Source: Thetidibacter halocola (GTDB lineage Bacteria > Pseudomonadota > Alphaproteobacteria > Rhodobacterales > Rhodobacteraceae). From it: a stretch of DNA of 64,000 bases. Shown one piece after another: positions 43,811-52,634 of this stretch (position 1 is the stretch's first letter; every line of letters starts with the position of its first letter). Under the pieces are notes generated by a model, which was given only the letters and a program-made list of their open reading frames with translations, was not told the origin of the DNA and ran no database searches. Location: NCBI RefSeq assembly GCF_018224955.1, contig NZ_JAGTUU010000001.1:62001-126000 (forward strand), in the 5' to 3' direction. A program made the translations under genes and the position numbers.

Positions 43811-45612
43811 CGGCGCTTGCGGAAAAGCGTTCCGGGGCCATGGCGGCCCCGGAACAGGAAACGGTGCTCTCGGTCGAGGGGCTCACGATCTCGGTCCGCA
43901 CCGAGGCGGGCCTGCGTCCGCTGGTCAGCGACATGAGCTTCACGCTGGGGCGCGGCCAGACGCTGGCCATCGCGGGGGAAAGCGGGTCGGGCAAGTCGAT
44001 CACCTCGCTTGCCATCATGGGGCTTCTTCCGCCGCCGGCCGTGCGGGTGACGGGCGGGCGCATCCTGCTGGGCCAGACCGATCTGACTGCTCTGAACGAC
44101 GAGGCCATGCAGGACATCCGCGGCAACCGCATCGCGATGATCTTCCAGGAGCCGATGACCTCGCTCAACCCGGTGATGACCATCGGACGACAGCTGACCG
44201 AGGCCATCGAGGCGCACGAGTCCATGAGCGCTGTCGAGGCGCGGTCCCGCGCGCTGGACGCGTTGCGCGCGGTGCGCATCTCGGAACCGGAACGGCGACT
44301 GCGGCAGTATCCCCACGAACTGTCCGGTGGCATGCGTCAGCGTGTGATGATCGCCATGGCGCTGGCCCTGCGCCCTGACGTGCTGATCGCGGACGAACCC
44401 ACGACTGCCCTCGATGTGACCGTTCAGCGCGAAGTGCTGGACCTGCTGCGCGACCTGCAGCGCGATCTGGGCACCGCGATCATCCTGATCACCCATGACA
44501 TGGGCGTGGTGGCCGAGATGGCCGACCACGTCATCGTCATGCAGTCGGGCCGCATGGTCGAACAGGGCAGCGTCGAGCAGGTTTTTGCCGCCCCCGCCGA
44601 GGACTACACCCGCGCGCTTCTGGCAGCGGTTCCGCGGATGGGTCGCGGCGCCGCGACCCCGGCTGCGCCCCGGGCATCCCAGCCACCGGTCGCGCGCCTG
44701 TCGGATGTCGAAGTCACCTTCGATTTGCGCAGCGGTCTTCTGGGCCGCGTCACGCACCATGTCCACGCGGTCGCCGGCGTCAGTTTCGACATCCGCAAGG
44801 GCGAGACCTTTGCCCTGGTGGGCGAAAGCGGCTGCGGCAAGTCCACCATAGCAAGGGCGATGGCCGGCCTCGTCCCTTTCCGCGGCGGTATCGAGATCGG
44901 CGGCAAGCGTGTGGACGGCACAAGGGCAGACCTGTTGGCCACGCGACGCGAGGCGCAGTTGGTCTTCCAGGACCCGATGGCCGCTCTTGACCCCCGCATG
45001 CGGGTCGGTGACCTCGTGGCCGAACCGCTGGTCATCCACCGCATCGGCACACCCGAAAGCCGTCGCGCCAAGGTCTTCGACCTGTTCGAGCGGGTCGGCC
45101 TGACGCGCGAGCATGTCGACCGCTATCCGCACGAGTTCTCGGGCGGTCAGCGCCAGCGCATCTGCATCGCGCGCGCCCTTGCCCTCGATCCGAAGCTGAT
45201 CATCGCCGACGAAAGCGTCTCGGCGCTGGACGTGTCGGTGCAGGCGCGGGTTCTCGACCTGCTGAAATCCCTCAAGGACGAGTTCGGCGTCTCCTACCTG
45301 TTCATCTCGCACGACATGGCCGTGGTCGAAAACATCGCGGACCGCGTCGCCGTGATGTATCTCGGCCAGATCGTCGAGATGGGGAGCCGCGCACAGGTCT
45401 TTGGTTCGCCGATCCACCCCTACACAAGGCGGCTGATCGACGCCGTGCCGGTCCCCGACCCGCGCCACCAGCGCAAGCCGCTCGAACGGCTCGCCACCGA
45501 GGTGCCGAGCCCGGTGCGCAGGGTTGGCGACAGTCCCGCCCGGCTTCCATTGCGCAACGTGGGAGACGGTCATCTTGTCGTCGACTGGCAGCAGGACGGG
45601 ATACCGACGTGA
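43807..45612 (+). CDS. ABC transporter ATP-binding protein with two fused ATPase domains (DppD-DppF type)
   Basis: 601 residues. Domain 1 (about 20-265) has Walker A GESGSGKS, signature LSGGMRQR and Walker B VLIADEPTTALD. Domain 2 (about 295-560) has GESGCGKS, FSGGQRQR and LIIADESVSALD. Each is followed by the oligopeptide-type C-terminal extension. The fusion, as in GsiA, replaces separate DppD and DppF. The start is the ATG overlapping the amidase stop; the upstream open frame lies in the amidase gene out of frame. Confidence 0.93.
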   Translation: MTALAEKRSGAMAAPEQETVLSVEGLTISVRTEAGLRPLVSDMSFTLGRGQTLAIAGESGSGKSITSLAIMGLLPPPAVRVTGGRILLGQTDLTALNDEAMQDIRGNRIAMIFQEPMTSLNPVMTIGRQLTEAIEAHESMSAVEARSRALDALRAVRISEPERRLRQYPHELSGGMRQRVMIAMALALRPDVLIADEPTTALDVTVQREVLDLLRDLQRDLGTAIILITHDMGVVAEMADHVIVMQSGRMVEQGSVEQVFAAPAEDYTRALLAAVPRMGRGAATPAAPRASQPPVARLSDVEVTFDLRSGLLGRVTHHVHAVAGVSFDIRKGETFALVGESGCGKSTIARAMAGLVPFRGGIEIGGKRVDGTRADLLATRREAQLVFQDPMAALDPRMRVGDLVAEPLVIHRIGTPESRRAKVFDLFERVGLTREHVDRYPHEFSGGQRQRICIARALALDPKLIIADESVSALDVSVQARVLDLLKSLKDEFGVSYLFISHDMAVVENIADRVAVMYLGQIVEMGSRAQVFGSPIHPYTRRLIDAVPVPDPRHQRKPLERLATEVPSPVRRVGDSPARLPLRNVGDGHLVVDWQQDGIPT

Positions 45613-45667
45613 CCACCGACGCCGAACAGCCCCCGCACCAAAGGGTGTACTTTCATCAGGGCACGGA

Positions 45668-45692
45668 CCGGAGGCAAAGTCGGTGCCTCCGG
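45668..45692. terminator. Hairpin between convergent operons
   Basis: CCGGAGGCA pairs perfectly with TGCCTCCGG (9 bp, 7-nt loop) midway between the end of the ATPase gene (plus) and the acetylpolyamine amidohydrolase gene (minus). There is no T-run on either side, so it would be a weak or Rho-assisted bidirectional stop. Confidence 0.45.
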
Positions 45693-45856
45693 ATCCCGAG
45701 TTGCGCCCTTTGTGCTGATGCTGACCTGCGGGCAGCAAGATGGCGCGCAAACGACGGCAAGGACTGCTGCACTGTCCGGGTCACGCGGCGATCCCGGCCT
45801 TGGCGGCAGAAACCGCAATTGCGAAAGCCGTTCCGCCTGACTTCCGGTCCTTTCGT

Positions 45857-46885
45857 TCAGCCTTTGCTGACCTGGAAGCCCCCAAGTACCGATGCGAGGT
45901 TCTTGCCCAGGCTTTCCGAAAGATAGCCACCCTCCTGCACGAACAGAACCGGCAGCCCGGCGGAAGCGATCCGCGTACCAATCCGTCCGAACCCGTCCTG
46001 CGTGATCGCGAGCCCCTTGAACGGGTCGTCGATCGACGCATCCAGACCCAACGCCACGACCAGCACATCGGCACCGAAATCCGCAACCCGCGCCAGCGCC
46101 GTGTCAAGCGTCGCAAGATAGGCATCGTTTCCCGTGCCACGCGGCAGCGGCAGGTTGAGGTTCGCGCCCAGGCCCTCGCCTTCGCCCCGTTCATGCGCAT
46201 GGCCCCAGAAGAAGGGGTAGAAGCGCGCGGGATCGGCGTGGATGGACACGGTCAGCACGTCGCCTCGGCGGTAGAAGATGCCCTGAGTGCCATTTCCGTG
46301 GTGCACGTCCACGTCCAGCACGGCCGGGCGCATCCCTGCCTTGCGCAGACGCTCGGCAGCGATGGCCGCGTTGTTGAGGAAACAGAACCCCCCGGCGAGA
46401 TCGGCAAAGGCATGATGGCCCGGCGGTCGACAGAGGGCATAGGCGACGCCCTCTCCGCCGATGACCAGATCTGCCCCCGCGATGGCGCTCTGCGCCGCCC
46501 AGTAGGCCGACTCCCACGTATGTTCCGCGATCGGGCAGGCGGTATCGGCCTGATGGTATCCCGCCTGCCCGATCGCGGACAGCGGGTAGCTGTCGGTCCG
46601 GTTGGCCGGGTGGATGTTCGGAATGACCTCTGGCGCGGCGCCCTCGATACGGCTCCATCGCCCGTGGATCGTGCGCAGGAAGGTCAGATACTCGGCCGTA
46701 TGCACCGCCGCAATCGGCACGAGGCCCGCGTCGTCCGGTTCCGTGAAGACGCATCCCGCATCCTCGGCCGCGGCCTTGAGGACACCGATGCGCGCCGGCT
46801 GTTCCGGGCTTTGCGACACCACGCCGTTCGCCATGAAGTTCTTGGGGTCGTGTTTCCACTGCCGCGCATCGAAAATCGCTTTCAT
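45857..46885 (-). CDS. Acetylpolyamine amidohydrolase / class II histone deacetylase-family enzyme
   Basis: 342 residues, zinc deacetylase fold. The catalytic residues are visible: the His-His pair in RPPGHHAFADLAGGFCFLNN (PPGHHAFADLAGG), zinc Asp and His in VLDVDVHHGNGTQ, and the second zinc Asp in VALGLDASIDDPF. The C-terminal EGGY is present. The N-terminal HTAEYLTFLRTIHGRW and overall length resemble bacterial APAH rather than HDAC. It is the last gene of a nine-gene catabolic operon and overlaps the GNAT gene by 4 nt, suggesting it removes an acetyl or similar acyl group from a pathway amine. Confidence 0.9.
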   Translation of the reverse strand: MKAIFDARQWKHDPKNFMANGVVSQSPEQPARIGVLKAAAEDAGCVFTEPDDAGLVPIAAVHTAEYLTFLRTIHGRWSRIEGAAPEVIPNIHPANRTDSYPLSAIGQAGYHQADTACPIAEHTWESAYWAAQSAIAGADLVIGGEGVAYALCRPPGHHAFADLAGGFCFLNNAAIAAERLRKAGMRPAVLDVDVHHGNGTQGIFYRRGDVLTVSIHADPARFYPFFWGHAHERGEGEGLGANLNLPLPRGTGNDAYLATLDTALARVADFGADVLVVALGLDASIDDPFKGLAITQDGFGRIGTRIASAGLPVLFVQEGGYLSESLGKNLASVLGGFQVSKG

Positions 46886-47364
46886 GTCATCCTCCGCAAC
46901 CTTTGAAATCCCTCGTCGGTCAACACCATCAGCGTCTCGCCAGCGGCAGGCTCGAACCCGAGCCGTCCATAGAAGGCGCGCGCCGCATGGTTGTCGTCAT
47001 GGACGGACAACCGCATGAACCGCGCGTCCCAGTCCTGCCCCGCAATCTCCGCCGCGCTGCGCAACAGCGCGAGGCCAAGACCCCTGCCCCGCTGGCCCTC
47101 GCCGACCCAGACGTCCGAGACATAGAGACCCGCCCCGCCCCGCACCGTCGAAAAGAGCGGCGTGAACAGGATGATGCCCGACAGCCCACCCGACCCCTCG
47201 GCAACGCAGGCGCGGGCAAAACCCGACGCGCCGAACAGCGCCCGTCCCAGATCGCTTGCCACGGTCCGGTGCGGGTCTCCGAGTTCGCGTGACAGAGCGG
47301 CCAGCGCCGCGTCGAGCGCGCGCAGATCAGCCTCCACGACGGGTCTGATACCGAATTTTTCCAC
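46882..47364 (-). CDS. GNAT-family N-acetyltransferase
   Basis: 160 residues. The acetyl-CoA binding motif A is complete as EGQRGRGLGLALLRSAAEIA (GQRGRGLGLALL) after the strand LYVSDVWVG. Motif B HDDNHAARAFYGRLGFEP follows. It starts 3 nt after the BKACE gene and overlaps the amidohydrolase. Acyltransferase and deacetylase side by side suggest an acylated amine intermediate. The substrate is not predictable. Confidence 0.88.
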   Translation of the reverse strand: MEKFGIRPVVEADLRALDAALAALSRELGDPHRTVASDLGRALFGASGFARACVAEGSGGLSGIILFTPLFSTVRGGAGLYVSDVWVGEGQRGRGLGLALLRSAAEIAGQDWDARFMRLSVHDDNHAARAFYGRLGFEPAAGETLMVLTDEGFQRLRRMT

Positions 47365-47367
47365 GGG

Positions 47368-48294
47368 TCAGATCGCCGTCCGGTCCGCGCCCTTGAGCCC
47401 CAGGATCTCGCGCGCCTCGGCGGGCGATGCCGGCTCGCGCCCGAGGTCCTCGACGATCCGCCGGATCTTGGCGACCTGGTCGGCGTTGCGCCTGGCCAGC
47501 GTGCCGCGCGAGATCATCAGGCTGTCCTCGAGGCCCACCCGAACATGCCCGCCCATCGCCGCCGACATGGTCGTCAGCGGGATCTGGTGGCGCCCCGCGG
47601 CAAGGACGGAAAAGGCATAGTCATCTCCGAACAGCTTGTCCGCGATGCGCTTCATGTGCATCAGGTTCTCGGGATCGGCGCCGATCCCGCCCAGAACGCC
47701 GAACACGAACTGGATGAAATAGGGCGGTTTCATCAGGCCACGGTCGGCGAAGTGGCGCAGCATGTAGAGATGGCCGACATCGTAGCATTCGAACTCGAAC
47801 CGCGCGCCGCGGTCCTGCCCCAGCTGGATCAGGATCGTCTCGATGTCCCGCGGCGTGTTCTTGAACACAAGGTCGTCCGAGTTTTCCAGGAACGGCTTTT
47901 CCCAATCGTATTTCCAGTCATGGATGCGCTCGGCTGCGGGATAGAGGGCAAAGTTCATCGTCCCCATGTTCAGAGAGCACATTTCGGGTTCGGCGGCCTT
48001 CGGCGCAGCGAGGCGTTCCTCGAGCGCCATGATCGCGCTGCCGCCGGTCGTGATGTTGAGAACCGCGTCCGAGGCCTGCTTGATCCGCGGCAAGAAGGCC
48101 ATGAAATGCTCGACCGTGGCCGAAGGACGCCCGTTCTCGGGGTCGCGGGCGTGAAGGTGCAGGATCGCGGCGCCGCTTTCGGCGGCCTCGATCGCCTGTT
48201 GGATGATGTCTTCGGCGGTAACGGGCAGATAGGGCGACATGGACGGCGTGTGGATCGACCCGGTCACGGCGCATGTGATAATGATCTTGGACAT
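47368..48294 (-). CDS. BKACE-family (DUF849) beta-keto acid cleavage enzyme
   Basis: 308 residues. TIM-barrel enzyme using Zn2+ and acetyl-CoA to turn a beta-keto acid into acetoacetate and a CoA ester. Seen are the N-terminal IIITCAVTGSIHTPS, zinc ligands in ILHLHARDPENGRPS, MCSLNMGTMNFA, and the C-terminal VRVGLEDSLMISRGTLA with the conserved Glu. The best-known member is Kce of lysine fermentation, but substrate varies widely. Following an aminotransferase gene, it may take the keto acid that enzyme forms. Confidence 0.92.
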   Translation of the reverse strand: MSKIIITCAVTGSIHTPSMSPYLPVTAEDIIQQAIEAAESGAAILHLHARDPENGRPSATVEHFMAFLPRIKQASDAVLNITTGGSAIMALEERLAAPKAAEPEMCSLNMGTMNFALYPAAERIHDWKYDWEKPFLENSDDLVFKNTPRDIETILIQLGQDRGARFEFECYDVGHLYMLRHFADRGLMKPPYFIQFVFGVLGGIGADPENLMHMKRIADKLFGDDYAFSVLAAGRHQIPLTTMSAAMGGHVRVGLEDSLMISRGTLARRNADQVAKIRRIVEDLGREPASPAEAREILGLKGADRTAI

Positions 48295-48306
48295 GGGATG
48301 CGGTCC

Positions 48307-49662
48307 TCAGGCTGTCGCGACAAGCGACGGCGCGATCTCGTCGGCGAACTGGGAAAGGGCACCGTCGAGCAGCCCCATGATCTCGTCGATCTGGGTCTCG
48401 GTGACGATCAGGGGCGGACAGACGAGGAAGTGATCGCCTTCATACCCGCCCCTTGTGCGGCGGGAATAGACGATCAGCCCGCGTTCGTAGGCGATCTCGA
48501 CCAGCCGGGAATGGGCGTTCAATTCCTTCGGCAGCGGGCGCATGCTGGCGCGATCCGAGACCAGCTCGAATGCCAGTAGCAACCCCTTGCCCCGGACGTC
48601 GCCGATGAAGGGATAGGTCTCCATCAACCCGTCCAGCCGGGACTTCAGCAGCGCCCCCATCGTCGCAGCGTTGGCAACAAGGTCCTGCCGCTCGATCTCG
48701 TCCAGGACCGCCAGCCCTGCGACGCAGGCCAGAGGGTTGCCGGCATAGGTGAAGCCGTGCAGGAAGCCCCCGGAATCGAGCACCGTCTCGACGATGTCGC
48801 TGCGGGCGACGGCCGCCCCCAGAGGCATGTATCCCGCCGCGAACCCCTTGGACAGCACAACGAGGTCGGGCACGATCCCCCAGTGCTCGGCCGCGATGAA
48901 GGCGCCGGTGCGGCCGGCCCCGGACATCACCTCGTCGTAGATCAGCAGGATCCCGAACTCGTCGCAGATCTCGCGGATCCGGGCATAGTAGCTGTCGGGC
49001 GCAACCAGCGCCCCGGTCGAGGCGCCGCCGACCGGTTCCATGATGAAGGCCAGAACGCTTTCGGGCCCCTGTCGCAGGATCTCGTCCCGCAGATACTCGG
49101 CATATTTCAGTCCGCGCGCCGCCGGGTCGAGATTGTCGCGGTCAAGATAGCAGGTCGGCGCGGGGATCTTGGGCATTTCGCGCATCATCGGGGCAAAAGG
49201 CACGGTCAGCGGATCGTAGCCGGTCACCGCCAGCGCGCCCAGCGTGCAGCCATGATAGGAGGGATGGCGCGAGATGACCTTCCAGCGGGTTCCCTCGCCG
49301 CGGGCCACCGCGTATTGGCGCGCGAGTTTCATCGCACTTTCGACGGCCTCGGACCCGCCCGAGACGAAGAACACGCGGTCCAGCCCCGCCGGCATCCGGC
49401 GCGCCGTCTCGGAGGCCAGCCGCTCGGTCGGCTCGGACTGGAAGTGCAGGCGGTACCCGAAGGTCGCCTTTTCCATCTGCCGGCGCATCGCCTCAAGCAC
49501 GCGCGGGTTGGAATGCCCGATATTGGACACCATCGCACCGGAACTGCCATCGATGTAACGCTTGCCGGTCACGTCGTAGAGATAGATCCCCTCACCCCGG
49601 TCCAGCATCGGACGCGGCTGGCGCGACTGGTAGAAGAGGTTGGAGACGGGAGCGGTGGGCAT
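48307..49662 (-). CDS. Class III PLP-dependent aminotransferase
   Basis: 451 residues. It opens with YLYDVTGKRYIDGSSGAMVSNIGH (DVTGKRYIDGSSGAMV). The PLP fingerprint ILLIYDEVMSGAGRTGAFIA contains the cofactor Asp, and the Schiff-base Lys is in VVLSKGFAAGYMPLGA. This class includes omega- and beta-amino acid and polyamine transaminases. Lying directly upstream of BKACE, it plausibly converts a beta-amino acid (or a terminal amine) to the keto compound BKACE cleaves. Confidence 0.92.
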   Translation of the reverse strand: MPTAPVSNLFYQSRQPRPMLDRGEGIYLYDVTGKRYIDGSSGAMVSNIGHSNPRVLEAMRRQMEKATFGYRLHFQSEPTERLASETARRMPAGLDRVFFVSGGSEAVESAMKLARQYAVARGEGTRWKVISRHPSYHGCTLGALAVTGYDPLTVPFAPMMREMPKIPAPTCYLDRDNLDPAARGLKYAEYLRDEILRQGPESVLAFIMEPVGGASTGALVAPDSYYARIREICDEFGILLIYDEVMSGAGRTGAFIAAEHWGIVPDLVVLSKGFAAGYMPLGAAVARSDIVETVLDSGGFLHGFTYAGNPLACVAGLAVLDEIERQDLVANAATMGALLKSRLDGLMETYPFIGDVRGKGLLLAFELVSDRASMRPLPKELNAHSRLVEIAYERGLIVYSRRTRGGYEGDHFLVCPPLIVTETQIDEIMGLLDGALSQFADEIAPSLVATA

Positions 49663-49670
49663 CGCTTTGC

Positions 49671-50444
49671 TTACCTGTTGTGGTTGGTTTGAAGATGCTT
49701 GCGCAGGAAGGCCCGCGTGCGCTCGTTTTCCGGGTTGCGGAAGATGACTTCGGGCGGGCCTTCCTCGACCACGACGCCGCCATCCATGAACAGCACCCGG
49801 TCGCAGACACTTTCGGCGAAACCCATCTCGTGGGTGACGATGATCATCGTCATGTGTTCCTCGGCCAGCTGTTTCATGACGAGGTTGACCTCCTCGACCA
49901 GTTCGGGGTCGAGCGCCGAGGTCGCCTCGTCGAACAGCATCACCTTTGGTTTCATCGCCAGCGCGCGGGCGATGGCGACGCGCTGCTTCTGACCGCCCGA
50001 AAGCTGCGATGGATAGGCGTCGATCTTTTCCATCAGCCCGACCTTCGCCAGTTGCTGTTCGGCCAGCGCGTTCGCCTCTCCGGCCGACATGCCCTTGAGC
50101 AGTTTCGGCGCCAGCGTGATGTTCTCGCGGACGGTCAGGTGCGGGAACAGGTTGAAGTGCTGGAACACCATGCCGATGTCCTGCCGCACCTGGTTGACGT
50201 GCCGTTCATACTGGCGGTGCGGCAGCTTCTTGTTGATCTGGACGCCTTCCAGCCAGATCTCGCCCGAACTCAGCGGGTCGAGTTCGTTGATGGCGCGCAG
50301 CAATGTGGACTTGCCCGATCCGCTGGGGCCGATGATGGCGACGATCTGGCCGCGCTCGACCTTCAGGTTGATGTCGCGCAGCACCTGCAGCGACCCGAAG
50401 CTCTTCGCGGCGTTGCGGATTTCGACGAATGCGGTATCGGTCAT
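49671..50444 (-). CDS. Polar amino acid ABC transporter ATP-binding protein
   Basis: 257 residues. Walker A is GPSGSGKST, the Q-loop region is [15 protein letters not shown], the signature is LSGGQKQR and Walker B is [16 protein letters not shown], with [14 protein letters not shown]. This is the GlnQ/HisP pattern. It is transcribed with the two permeases and the binding protein upstream. Confidence 0.95.
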   Translation of the reverse strand: MTDTAFVEIRNAAKSFGSLQVLRDINLKVERGQIVAIIGPSGSGKSTLLRAINELDPLSSGEIWLEGVQINKKLPHRQYERHVNQVRQDIGMVFQHFNLFPHLTVRENITLAPKLLKGMSAGEANALAEQQLAKVGLMEKIDAYPSQLSGGQKQRVAIARALAMKPKVMLFDEATSALDPELVEEVNLVMKQLAEEHMTMIIVTHEMGFAESVCDRVLFMDGGVVVEEGPPEVIFRNPENERTRAFLRKHLQTNHNR

Positions 50445-50459
50445 GGCTCGGCCCCCGGT

Positions 50460-51116
50460 TTATCGGCTCAGGGCGATGCGGCGCTCGATCCGGCGCTGCA
50501 CGGCCTCCATGATGAGGTTGATGGCGTAATAGAACGCGGCGGCGGTCACGTAGAACTCGAACGGCCGGAAGGTGCGCCCGATCGCCTGCTGCGCCGACAG
50601 CGTCAGCTCGGACACACCGATTACCGAAACCAGCGCGGAATCCTTCAGCAGCGCGATCATGTTGTTCCCGATGGGCGGGATGACATCGCGCACCGCCTGC
50701 GGCACCACCACGTAGCGCAGCGTCTGCATCCGGCTCAGGCCCAGGGTCCGCGCCGCTTCGGTCTGGCCGCGATCGACGGCGAGGATGCTCGCCTGGATCA
50801 ACTCAGAATTGTAGACCGCGTAATGCAGCCCCAGCCCGATGACCCCCGCCACGAAGGCCGGCAGGTCGATCCCGACCTGGATCAGGCCGAAATAGATCAG
50901 GAAGAGCTGCAACAACAGCGGCGTTCCCATGAACAGCCACTCGAAGGCGCGGAAGGGCAGCCGCACGAACCACGGCGCATAAAGCGCTATGATTGCAAAG
51001 AAGATGCCGACGAAGAAACTCAGCACCGAGGCGCCGAGGGTGATCAGGATCGTCCAAAGTACGCCAAGCAGGATGACGTCGAGGAACTGGGGCACGACGG
51101 TGAAGTCAAGCGACAT
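50460..51116 (-). CDS. Polar amino acid ABC transporter permease (1)
   Basis: 218 residues, HisM/GlnP type with five membrane helices. The conserved coupling segment is ILAVDRGQTEAARTLGLSRMQTLRYVVVPQA (DRGQTEAARTLGLSRMQ). The two permeases share this segment almost exactly, so they form a heterodimeric pore. Confidence 0.93.
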   Translation of the reverse strand: MSLDFTVVPQFLDVILLGVLWTILITLGASVLSFFVGIFFAIIALYAPWFVRLPFRAFEWLFMGTPLLLQLFLIYFGLIQVGIDLPAFVAGVIGLGLHYAVYNSELIQASILAVDRGQTEAARTLGLSRMQTLRYVVVPQAVRDVIPPIGNNMIALLKDSALVSVIGVSELTLSAQQAIGRTFRPFEFYVTAAAFYYAINLIMEAVQRRIERRIALSR

Positions 51117-51134
51117 GATCGACCCTTTCCGGCA

Positions 51135-51782
51135 TCACGTGATCCGCGCCCGGCGGTCGAGCCAAGCGATCCCGCGGCCGGTGGCGTAGATGATGATCAT
51201 GTAAAGCGTCCCCGACAGCAGGAACATCTCGAAGGGTTTGTAGGTCGACCCGATATAGCGTTGCGCGGTATAGGTCAGCTCGACGACCGAGATCGCGGCT
51301 ACCAGCGCCGTGCCCTTGATCAGTGCGTTGATGTTCACGCCCAAGGGCCGGATCATCAGCCGCGCGGCCTGCGGAAGAACGACGTATCTCATGCTCTGCC
51401 AACGGCTCAGGCCCAGGGTGCGCGAGGCCTCGGTCTGGCCACGGTCGATGGCGATGATCGCGCCACGGATCGTTTCGGTCATGTAGGCACCGATATTGAC
51501 GCCCAGGCCGATCACCCCGGCCTCGAAGGCGTCCAGTTGAATGCCGATCTGCGGCCCGCCGAAATAGAGGATGAACAGCTGGATCAGCGCCGGCGTGCCG
51601 CGGAACAGGCTGACATAGACGGCGCCGATGATCCGGAAGATGCGCAGCCTCGACAGCCGCGCCGCCGCCCCGAGCGATCCGCAGGCGAGGCCCAGAACCG
51701 CCGTCAGCACGGACAGCTGGATCGTGACCCAGGCGGCCTGCAGGAAGAAGGGATAGACCCTGAGGATGAGATCGACGTCCAA
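51135..51782 (-). CDS. Polar amino acid ABC transporter permease (2)
   Basis: 215 residues, same family as its neighbour, with DRGQTEASRTLGLSRWQSMR as the ATPase-contact region and LFRGTPALIQLFILYFG upstream. It lies 19 nt before the other permease gene and 9 nt after the creatininase-family gene. Confidence 0.93.
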   Translation of the reverse strand: MDVDLILRVYPFFLQAAWVTIQLSVLTAVLGLACGSLGAAARLSRLRIFRIIGAVYVSLFRGTPALIQLFILYFGGPQIGIQLDAFEAGVIGLGVNIGAYMTETIRGAIIAIDRGQTEASRTLGLSRWQSMRYVVLPQAARLMIRPLGVNINALIKGTALVAAISVVELTYTAQRYIGSTYKPFEMFLLSGTLYMIIIYATGRGIAWLDRRARIT

Positions 51783-51791
51783 GACCGGCCC

Positions 51792-52583
51792 CTAATGGTG
51801 ATCCTTGCGCTGCAGGATCGGCAGCGCCCGGATTTCGCGAACCAGCGCCGCGGTTTCCTCGATTGCGGCCTGCAGGAACTTCGCCCCCGTTCCGGCATCC
51901 GCAACGGTCGGGTCGCCCATCGTGCCGTCGGGCGACACCTCGGACCACCAGCGCATCAGCATCGCCTTGCCGCCGCCCCGCGCGAGGTCGAGGTTGAAGA
52001 AGCGGCTGCCCGGATCATGCACGACCTGTGGCGTGGCCTTGCCCAGATCGACAAGGTCGGGATGCAGGTGCATGTAGATCGCGGCCTCGAACTCGCAGGC
52101 ATGGGCGATCCCGCCCGTTTCGGACTTGCGGTGTTCGTTGATGCGGTCCGCGCAGAGGTTCCAGTACGAGGCCGAGACGCAGATCGCGCCGGTCTCGATC
52201 ACCGTCTTGCGCGCCGCCAGGTCGAGGACCGAATGGTTCGACCCATGCGAATTCAGCAGCAGCATCCGCCGGAACCCGTGATGCGCCAGCGACTTGGTGA
52301 TGTCGGTTACGAAGGCGATCAGCGTTTCGGGTTGGATCCAGATGACGCCGGGGAAATCCTTGTGATGCTCATTGAAGCCATAGGCGACCGGCGGCATCAC
52401 GAAGACCTCGTCGGGCATCCGCTCGGCCACGCCATTCGCCACCGCCATGCCCAGCACCGTATCGGTATCCAGCGGCATGTGCCGGCCGTGATCCTCGGTG
52501 GCCGAGACGTTGAGGATGACGACACGATCCTTGTCGGCGTCGCGCACCTCTTCCCAGGTGAGTTTTCCGTAGTCGGTGGTCAT
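51792..52583 (-). CDS. Creatininase-family amidohydrolase
   Basis: 263 residues from ATG 52583. Metal-binding residues of the family are visible: Glu and His in SATEDHGRHMPLDTDTVLG, with Asp in LDTD. NSHGSNHS stands in place of the usual N-G-H-G-G-N, and the later ligand Glu is in ACEFEAAIYMHLHP. Members open cyclic amides or hydrolyse formamides at a bimetal site. It sits between the binding protein and permease genes, so it likely acts on the imported compound. The substituted glycines around the metal His are worth noting. Confidence 0.88.
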   Translation of the reverse strand: MTTDYGKLTWEEVRDADKDRVVILNVSATEDHGRHMPLDTDTVLGMAVANGVAERMPDEVFVMPPVAYGFNEHHKDFPGVIWIQPETLIAFVTDITKSLAHHGFRRMLLLNSHGSNHSVLDLAARKTVIETGAICVSASYWNLCADRINEHRKSETGGIAHACEFEAAIYMHLHPDLVDLGKATPQVVHDPGSRFFNLDLARGGGKAMLMRWWSEVSPDGTMGDPTVADAGTGAKFLQAAIEETAALVREIRALPILQRKDHH

Positions 52584-52634
52584 GTCATCCCCGCGCGGCA
52601 AGGGCCCGCGCCGGGGCGCGGGCCGGTCTGCATG

